Assembly (NCBI GenBank): GCA_001662425.1
Contig: BDDC01000025.1
Span: 62,001 to 126,000 of the forward strand
Source of the DNA: Chlamydomonas sphaeroides
Taxonomy: Eukaryota > Chlorophyta > Chlorophyceae > Chlamydomonadales > Chlamydomonadaceae
Length of the DNA stretch: 64,000 nucleotides
Direction: 5' to 3'
Under the pieces are notes generated by a model. The model saw only the letters and a program-made list of their open reading frames with translations, searched no databases and had not been told where the DNA came from. The stretch's first letter is position 1, and every line of letters starts with the position of its first letter. Of the stretch, positions 57,501-64,000 are shown in pieces. The position numbers and the translations under genes were made by a program.

Positions 57501-57934
57501 CGCGTGTCGCCCGTGACGCACTCGATCGGCAACTGTGTCAAGCGCGTGGTCGTCATCGCCACCTCGGTGCTTTTCTTCCGTAACCCGGTGTCCATCCAGA
57601 ACGCGCTGGGTGAGCGGGAGCGTTGTGCCGCGGGTGTCGATAGCCACGAACGACATGCAACACAGCCAGCACCACGGCCGGTAGAATGCGTCCAAGCAGC
57701 GTACTTCACACAAGTGTCAGCAGTGGCAGGGTGCCGTTTGGGCAGGGCATGGGCAAGCGGCTATCAGCCCCGCACCCTGGGGCCGCAGCACTTGCCAGCC
57801 GTCCAAAGCGCACCCCTGCCGGGCACCCCCACCGCTTCACCGCAGGCACGGCCCTGGCGCTGGCGGGCGTGTTCGCCTACGGCCAGGTCAAGCGCGCGCA
57901 GCACAAGGGCAAGCCGGTCGCCGCCAGCGAGTAA
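54565..57934 (+). CDS. PPT: Plastid phosphoenolpyruvate/phosphate translocator
   Basis: Nine exons: 54565-54802, 55028-55119, 55401-55523, 55824-55925, 56338-56460, 56815-57051, 57247-57318, 57480-57609, 57846-57934; 401 residues. Residues 1-80 are a Ser/Thr/Arg/Ala-rich transit peptide. The body has the plastid phosphate translocator pattern: [90 protein letters not shown] and [19 protein letters not shown]. The SRNVLSKK and HAYQQVSYMIL segments match PPT and not TPT. It should sit in the inner envelope and exchange phosphoenolpyruvate for phosphate, supplying the shikimate pathway. Intron 55120-55400 has a GC donor. Relatives and phase support every junction. Confidence 0.94.
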
Positions 57935-58868
57935 GCTGCTCGCGCGTGGGCCGGTAGGCGGGGGCTGGAGGGGCCGGCCCCTCGCCTTTGACGGGGAGGG
58001 GGTCGCGTCAGCCGCTTGGGGGCAACGCGCGTGTGGACTGCGCGTGCCGGCGGCGAGGGAATAGTCAGGCGCCAGCGTGCGACGGCGGCTGCTGCCAGGC
58101 CGTGGGTCCAGGTGGTGAATCCAACGGCCTGGATCCAACGGTCGCCGGCGAGTGACGAGCTCGGCTGGAGGCTGGGGGATGGAGGGATCTTGGCAGGCGC
58201 TTTGCGGCAGTGCATCGGGACTGTGCATACGGCGGGACTGGGGTCTTGGGCTGCAGGGTGCGCTGCGGGGGCCGGCGTGGCTTGGTGGGTGTGGGTGTCG
58301 GCCCGTGGAGGAGCGGGCGTGCGCGTGGGCGCCGTGCGGTTGGAGGCGCATCAGAAACCAGGGAGCAGGGCATGTGGCTTGGCAGGCCCGTGGGTGGAGC
58401 GACACGCGCTGCGGCCGGCAATGATGCAAGCCGTGTTGTTTGACGATTTTATGTCTTGACGCGCGTGCCAGCAGTCGCGTGGGGTCGTGTTGTGCACAAT
58501 TGTGGTGCTTAAAAGTACAGCGGTGCGGCGCGCGGTGTCGCAATAAGGCGGGCCCAGAGGCCTGCCTGGCGTGCTGCTGACCTATCGACAGGCTCTCTCA
58601 AGCGCGTGTTACTATATTCCGAGGGCTATTCCCGCTGCGCGGGGACGGCAGAAGAGACCGGCACATTGGCGGCGTCTTGATTCTTTGCGTGGTGTCGAGT
58701 GATCACGGGTTGCATGTGCGGATCTTGGAATGCAATCGGTGCGTTTTGTCGTGGAAAGCAGGCCGCAATGCCACTCAATGTGTTTGTTCGTCAACGGCTG
58801 TTGGCGGTGCTCGCCGCAGCTGCCGGCGGCCGAGGTCGGTGCCTGGAACGGACATAACCCAGCGTTCC

Positions 58869-58873
58869 TGTAA
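58869..58873 (+). terminator. Candidate TGTAA polyadenylation signal for PPT gene
   Basis: TGTAA about 935 bases past the PPT stop. Support is motif and position only. Confidence 0.25.
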
Positions 58874-59204
58874 CACAACTTGTCAGCCGCATCACCGTGC
58901 CTCTGCGGCCCAACCTAGTGCTCGCGAGCAATCCTCTCACATACCCATACAGCAGGCTGAAACGCACGGCCGGCCCCGCCCTTGCGAGGCCGCAGCACGC
59001 ACGCACAAACCACAAATGACACACTCGATCTGCGACTCTAGCCGTAGTAGGTCCATGTCCGAAAGCCGCAATGCTGCACTTGCAGCTTGCAGCGCAGCTC
59101 TCCAGCGCGACTCTTGGCCTGCTTCTGCCTACCAGCCCCTGCAACGTCACATCACCGGACCTGCAAACCACACAGGCCGCATACGTACGATCAGTACCCT
59201 TTGC

Positions 59205-59353
59205 GCAAGCACACGCACACGCGTTCAACACCCCTCGCACAAGCACACACAATCCACATCCCACGCACAAGCACACACACGCACAAGCACACACACACAC
59301 ACGAACACACAAGCACACACACGCGGATGTGCTACCTAACACTGGAACACACG

Positions 59354-59386
<33 letters not shown>

Positions 59387-59390
59387 CGTG
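59205..59390. repeat. CA/CACG microsatellite block
   Basis: Imperfect CACA/CACG/CAAG repeats end in a longer run of pure CA near 59357-59387. Reading frames across it are products of the repeat. Confidence 0.9.
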
Positions 59391-60694
59391 TGGGGTTCTG
59401 TTAGACGTGGCACTTGAACACACACCGAACCGCGCACAGCTGATCGTGACAGGCCCTAGCCCGGCGCTCATGACATGAAGTTGGTCTCACCGGTAATTGC
59501 CCGAGAGCGCTACCCAGGCTCCTCCCATCCTCTTGCGCGCCCAGCGCAGGCCCCGCAACGGGCGACGCCCCCTGCCCCTACTACCGGTACACCGCCGAAC
59601 TCAAAGACGAGAGCCTGACCTGACCGGCCGCAGGCCTACAAGGTCAAGAGACTGCTGCAACACAGGCTCGTAAAGCGCGCTGGCGCTTGGGCCGCGCAAG
59701 TCGCAATGCCGGACAGCAGCGCATGGTGGCCGTGATCTCGCCAAGCGTCCGAGCAGCGCCCTAGCGCGACTCTAGTGTACATAGCGGCACTACCGAGGAC
59801 GGCAGCGTTAGTGCGCCAGCGCAAGATTGGTTGCTATGCGCAGGCCGATCCAGTCCCGGCCCAAATACACCGGCTGGCACAGCACGGCCGCGACGGAGCG
59901 GGCGGCCCAATGGCAGCACCGCCACTCCGCCAGCGGCACGCTCTTGGGCAGCACAGCGACGCGCAAAAGCACGTGTACAAGCGGCAGGTCACGCCGGAGG
60001 CCGCCGCCGCCGCAGCAGCGCCAGCGTGTCCCAGCCGTCGGCGGCGGCCGGCTCGGAGTCCAGCCGCCGCCGCGGCCGCAGAAGCAAGCAATGCAGACCG
60101 CAACGCGGCAGCACCCGCGGCGCCAAACAGCGCCAAATAGGTTCGTGGTCACATCCTCTCGCCCCTTGTGGCTGCGGCACGGGCGGACGCTCGGCCCTTC
60201 CGCGCCGCACCCTGACGCCGGCCCCCGCCTGTCCGGCCGGTCCGTCCACCGGCCAGAGGCACACCGAGCGTGTCCAGCCGTCCGGTCATTCCGACGCAGC
60301 CCCCAACCATGACAGACAAGTTGGGCTCACTAGCCGCATACCTCGGCAGTAGTCACAGCAATCGTCAGGTCATATCTTCTAGAGCCATTTCTTCTTGTTC
60401 TGACCAGGCCCCTGCCCTGTCTCATCACACCCTGCGCCGCTCCACAACGCAGCGCCGACGCGCAGGGCCGCAGCTAGGCAGGCCCCGGCTGCCGGGAGTG
60501 CGCTGCCGCGGAACCCCAAGGCTGCAGCACTTCACTCCGGTGTCGAGTTCGCCAACAGCGCACTCGCCAACGAGCGCACCGCCCTTGCTGGCTCGCGCTA
60601 CACACTACCGGTGTGCTTCTTGGCTAGGCCCCGTCGAAACTCACAACCTGCCACCCGCCCAGCCGACTCCGCATGGCGCCTAGCAGCCGGCCGC

Positions 60695-63600
60695 TCACAC
60701 GCTTAGCCCCTGCACGCCCGCCGAAGAGGCGGCCGACCCGGATCCAGCACCCGAGCCCGCCGCCGCCGCCGCGGCAGCGGCCGCGTCCACGGCCGCCGCA
60801 GCCGCCGCCAGCGTGCCGGCGCGCGGCTCCGGAGCTGACTGCGACAGCAAGCCCGCCGCCGCCACCGCGGCGACGGCGCCGTCAACGCTGCCGTCCTCCT
60901 CCGCCACGCCCTCAAGGCCCGAGCTCGCGCGGCCGAAGTCCCCCCACGCTGCCGCCGCAACGGCCGGCTCGTCAAGGCTCACGCGGGGCCACTTGGCGGC
61001 GCCGCGGACCGGGCTGGGGTGGCTCCAGCCGCTGCGCGGCGTCAGCGTCACGTGGCCGGCTGCGCCGCCGGCTGAGGCACTCCGGGCGTCGACGGGCTGG
61101 CTGCCTGTCCGCTGCAGCCCGGCGGCGCCGGAGCTGAAGCTGAATGACGGCGACGGCGCCCTAGCGGCGGCAAGCTTGTCGAGGCCGGTGGCTACGGAGC
61201 CGATGGCGGCGGCGCCATCGCCGCTGCCGCCATCGCCGCCGGGCGCATAGGGCAGGCCGCGGCGCAGCGGCCGGCCGACGGAGCGGTGGGGCCAGGAGAA
61301 GCCGCCGCCGGCGCCTGGCGGTGCTGACGGCGCCGGCCACACGTGGCCCGTCAGCGACGTCGCCGCCGCCGCCGCCAGGCTCGAGCTCGTGGATCGGAAC
61401 GCTGGCGTCCGGCTGGTTGCGTTGGGCACCGGCACCGGCACGGCACGCCGCGCCGCCAGCGGCGCCGCCTCCGCCGCGCCCGGTAGCACGGCGGCGGTGG
61501 CGGCGCCGTCAGGATTGCCTGCAAGAAGCGTGAGCTGCAGGAAGCTGCTGCGGCCTCGGCCCTTGCGCTCAGAGTTGGGGTCGCTGAGCAGCATCAGGGC
61601 CTGGTCAAAGCCGGGCTCGGTCATGTTGCGTCGCATGCCGCTGCCATCGCTGGCTGCACCTGCCGGCGGCAGGGTCGCCGACGTCGCCGCGTCCGCTCCG
61701 GACGCGACGGCGCGGCCGCCGCTGAGGGCGCCCGAGACGATACGTGACGCCCAGCCCAGGGTGCCCGAGGAGCCGCCGGAGGGGGGCAGCGGCGGCGGCG
61801 CCGCCGCCGTGAAGGCTGTCGGCGTCTCCGTCGGCGCAGCGTTTGGCGCGGAGCCCGTCGCCGTCGCCCAGACGTCCTCCCAGCCCTCATCGCTGCTGCC
61901 GCCACCGCCGCTGCCGCCGCCGCCGCTGCCGGGACCGCTGGCCGGCGACGGCCCCGACAGGCCCTGCACGGGAGACGTCGGCGCCGCCGGCGCCGCCTGC
62001 TGCTGCGTCTGCAGGTATAAGCTGTAGACATGACCGCCGTGCTGCCCCGGACCGAACGCCGCGGCGCTCGATGCCGTACTGAGCGCGCCGCATTCGGCAC
62101 CGCCGCCGCCGCCGCCGCCGCGCCGCTCTGCGTCCGCCGCCGCAGCGGCAGCGGCGACGCCGCCGGCCCTGCCGTGCTCGGAACCGGCGCCGTACAGCCG
62201 GTCTGCCGTGCTCTGCGCCGCCGAACGCGGCAGCGGCGAGTACGACTCGCCGCTGTCGTACCGCCGTCCGCGCTGCCGTGCGGCGTTGCCGTACCGGTAG
62301 GAGCTGCTGCCTCCGGCGCCGCCGTCGTCCGTGTCGTAGTCGTCGTCGCGGCCGTGGCGGCGGCCGCCGAGCTGGCGGCGGAAGCCTCCGGCGGCGCTGC
62401 CGGCGCCGCCGGCAAAGCTGGCGGCAGAGGACAGGACCGAGTGTGACATGGACCTGATCCGACGGCTGACGGTTGTGACGATTTGACGGTTGTTGGGCAC
62501 GTGGGATATGCAGCCGCGCTGCATGCCTGCGCGGTGGGGCCGTGGGGCCGCTGGGTTGGATTGAGGTGGAGGTGAGGGGTGATGGGAGGACGGCATGTGC
62601 AGCATTCCAGATGCGGTACTGCGCATGACACGCTGTGCTTTGTGGCCCTGTAAGTGACATCACCGCTGCCCGTCTTTGCTCGCAGCGCCGTAAGCTCTGC
62701 CTTTGCATGCAAACCACACGGGCAGCGCCCCACCCTCGGCGCCGAAGATGAGGTCGAGCACGTTGAGGTACTTTGAGCGAAACACGTCGCGGTGGCGGCC
62801 GCAGGCGTCGCTGTAGCAGTGCATGATGGCTCCGCAGCCCAGGCTGTGGGGTTGGGAGGAGGGAGTACGGAGGAAGGCGGGACGCGTTACGCCATGGGGT
62901 TACGCGGTGTGGGAGTACAGAAGAGGCCGGGACGCGTTACGCCATGGGGTTACGTGGCGTGGGAGTACGGAGGAAGGCGGGACGTGTTACGCGATGGGGT
63001 TACGTGGCGTGGGAGTACGGAGGAAGGCGGGACGTGTTACACGATGGGGTTACGTGGCGTGGGAGTACGGAGGAAGGCGGGACGTGTTACGCCATGGGGT
63101 TACGTGGCGTGGAAGTACGAAGGAAGGCGGGACGCGTTACGCCATGGGGTTACGTGGTGATAGAGCACGGAGGAAGGCGGGACGCGTTTCGCCATGGGGT
63201 TAAATGGTGAGGGAGTACGGAGGAAGGCGCGACGAGTTACGCCATGGGGTTACGCACACGCACACACGCTTATACGCAAGATACACAAACCGGCCACCCG
63301 ACATGCAGGCATGTCAATAACAGGCAACAGGAAGGAACATTTGTTCAAGTAGAACAGAACCCCACACGCGGCACAGCACGCCCGGGTAGAGCGGCGCGTC
63401 GGAAAGGAACATGTTTGTGCGACATAGGGGCGTATAGAAGGAAGTAACATGTGTGCGGCACGGGGGCAGCAGTCAACTGCAGGCCACAGCCGTCCGAGCA
63501 GCCGTCCGAGCAGCGACAGCATGCCGTACGGTGTGCCGTACGCCGTGCATCGAGCGCACCTGAACATGAGGACGTCCAGGCGCCAGGGCGAGGATGTGGG

Positions 63601-63772
63601 GCCGGGCGAGGAGGCTGCTCCAGCGGCGCCGCGGGCCCGCGGCCCGGCGGGGCGCGGCGGCAGCAACGGCTGGCCTGGCACGCGGCGGCCCGGCGGCGCG
63701 GAGGCAAAGGCGCGGTGGCCGGGGCCGCGCCCGGCGGAGGCGGCTGAGGCGGCCGACCAGATCCAGCAGCAG
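60695..63772 (-). CDS. 3' part of an unrecognised gene with long low-complexity C-terminus (continues beyond the window)
   Basis: Three phase-consistent exons are visible: 63560-63772, 62734-62843 and 60695-62526; upstream exons lie beyond the window or were not found. The short conserved-looking part reads ..SPWRLDVLMFSLGCGAIMHC, then YSDACGRHRDVFRSKYLNVL and DLIFGAEGMQRGC. It is Cys/His-containing and partly hydrophobic. The C-terminal 570 residues are Ala/Gly/Ser/Pro-rich with scattered Arg and an acidic RDDDYDTDD patch, probably disordered. A loose resemblance to the C-terminal half of TMEM135-like peroxisomal proteins (a hydrophobic segment followed by RSKYL) was considered but is weak. 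The intron 62844-63559 carries the 60-bp minisatellite. Confidence 0.6.
62861..63252. repeat. 60-bp minisatellite, about 6.5 copies
   Basis: Exact 60-base periodicity, unit of the form GGGAGTACGGAGGAAGGCGG + GACGTGTTACGCCATGGGGT + TACGTGGCGT, with a few substitutions per copy. Since 60 is a multiple of three and the unit lacks plus-strand stops, it creates several overlapping 20-residue-repeat reading frames on the plus strand; these are not believed to be genes. It lies inside an intron of the minus-strand gene. Confidence 0.95.
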
Positions 63773-64000
63773 CTGCGGGAGGGAGGTGTGAGGGAGGTGG
63801 GGAAAATATTGGCAAGAGGATGTGTCGCTGTGTGAATAGCAAACCACAGAGCGCAATTGCACGAACGCCGCCGAAGGCGAGCGACGCTCACAGGTCCGCG
63901 GGCCCAGACGCATTCCGACCCCGCCCCACCCGGCGCAGCTCCAGGGAATTAAGGGGCGGGAAGGAGGTGTGCTCCGTGCCGGCTGCGGCCCCGCCACACC
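63773..64000 (-). other. Intron or upstream part of the last gene
   Basis: The acceptor (CCGCAG on the minus strand) directly right of 63772 implies intron here. No further exon was recognised before the window ends. Confidence 0.4.

Larger units (their letters stand above)
57935..60694. other. Convergent intergenic region after PPT gene
   Basis: About 2.8 kb between the stop of the PPT gene (+) and the stop of the last gene (-). It contains a CA-rich microsatellite block and no recognised gene. Confidence 0.4.

Noticed and set aside
55401..57934. Triose-phosphate translocator (TPT) assignment
   Set aside because: The segments [10 protein letters not shown] and HAYQQVSYMIL match the PEP/phosphate subfamily and not the TPT pattern.
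58791..59478. Long reading frames across the CA repeat
   Set aside because: They are translations of the microsatellite (TH/CV repeats) and have no family support.
62792..63210. Plus-strand repeat-coding genes over the 60-bp array
   Set aside because: Three overlapping frames are open only because the repeat unit lacks stops and is a multiple of three; they have no start context or neighbours.
62861..63252. CRISPR array
   Set aside because: The 60-bp units are directly contiguous with no unique spacers, and the context is an intron of a eukaryotic gene.

Overview
The window is nuclear DNA of a green alga, most likely a volvocalean (Chlamydomonas/Volvox-type) species. It is GC-rich with many short spliceosomal introns (typically GTGAG/GTGCG...CAG). 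Its proteins are of plant-plastid type (a PHT4 anion transporter, a PEP/phosphate translocator, a TIC20-family protein, an NNRE-PNPO fusion) alongside a ciliary transition-zone protein of the TMEM216 family. Nothing points to a prokaryotic origin. Exon chains were built by hand from protein-family similarity, splice motifs and phase continuity; for each chain called complete, the summed exon lengths divide by three and end on a stop. Chains marked partial or weak should be read as such.

Layout, left to right. (1) 460-2438 (+): five-exon gene of unknown function, preceded by a repeated 5' module; a complex interleaved inverted repeat lies just after it. (2) 7738-3579 (-): 11-exon NAD(P)HX epimerase / pyridoxamine-phosphate oxidase fusion, converging on gene 1. 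(3) 8100-11965 (+): nine-exon METTL18/Hpm1-type histidine methyltransferase, divergent from gene 2. (4) 12.93-13.5 kb (+): decayed copy of a GATA zinc-finger gene; the intact gene is 16403-15644 (-), so the two copies are inverted. (5) 25072-19886 (-): 15-exon PHT4/ANTR anion transporter. (6) 34228-27616 (-): 15-exon protein kinase with a long GAF-like N-terminal region. (7) 39770-37631 (-): TIC20-family membrane protein, divergent from (8) 40083-43391 (+): phosphoacetylglucosamine mutase. (9) 44771-43617 (-): TMEM216-family protein, tail-to-tail with gene 8. (10) 53627-45807 (-): 20-exon lacZ-like GH2 beta-galactosidase, divergent from (11) 54565-57934 (+): plastid PEP/phosphate translocator. 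(12) 60695-past 64000 (-): 3' part of a gene with a very low-complexity C-terminus and a 60-bp minisatellite in one intron.

Functional themes. Plastid envelope and metabolite traffic (genes 5, 7, 11), cofactor and amino-sugar metabolism (2, 8), glycan hydrolysis (10), translation-factor methylation (3), signalling and transcription (4, 6) and the cilium (9). They are not an operon or an obvious cluster. The structure is a normal eukaryotic gene array with three head-to-head pairs (2/3, 7/8, 10/11) that probably share promoter regions of about 0.3-0.9 kb. I did not find a clear previously undescribed system. The most unusual items are the pseudoknot-ordered inverted repeat at 2.73-2.83 kb, the GATA gene/pseudogene inversion, four GC-AG introns, the duplicated start-codon module at the left edge, and the kinase with an HCD catalytic loop.
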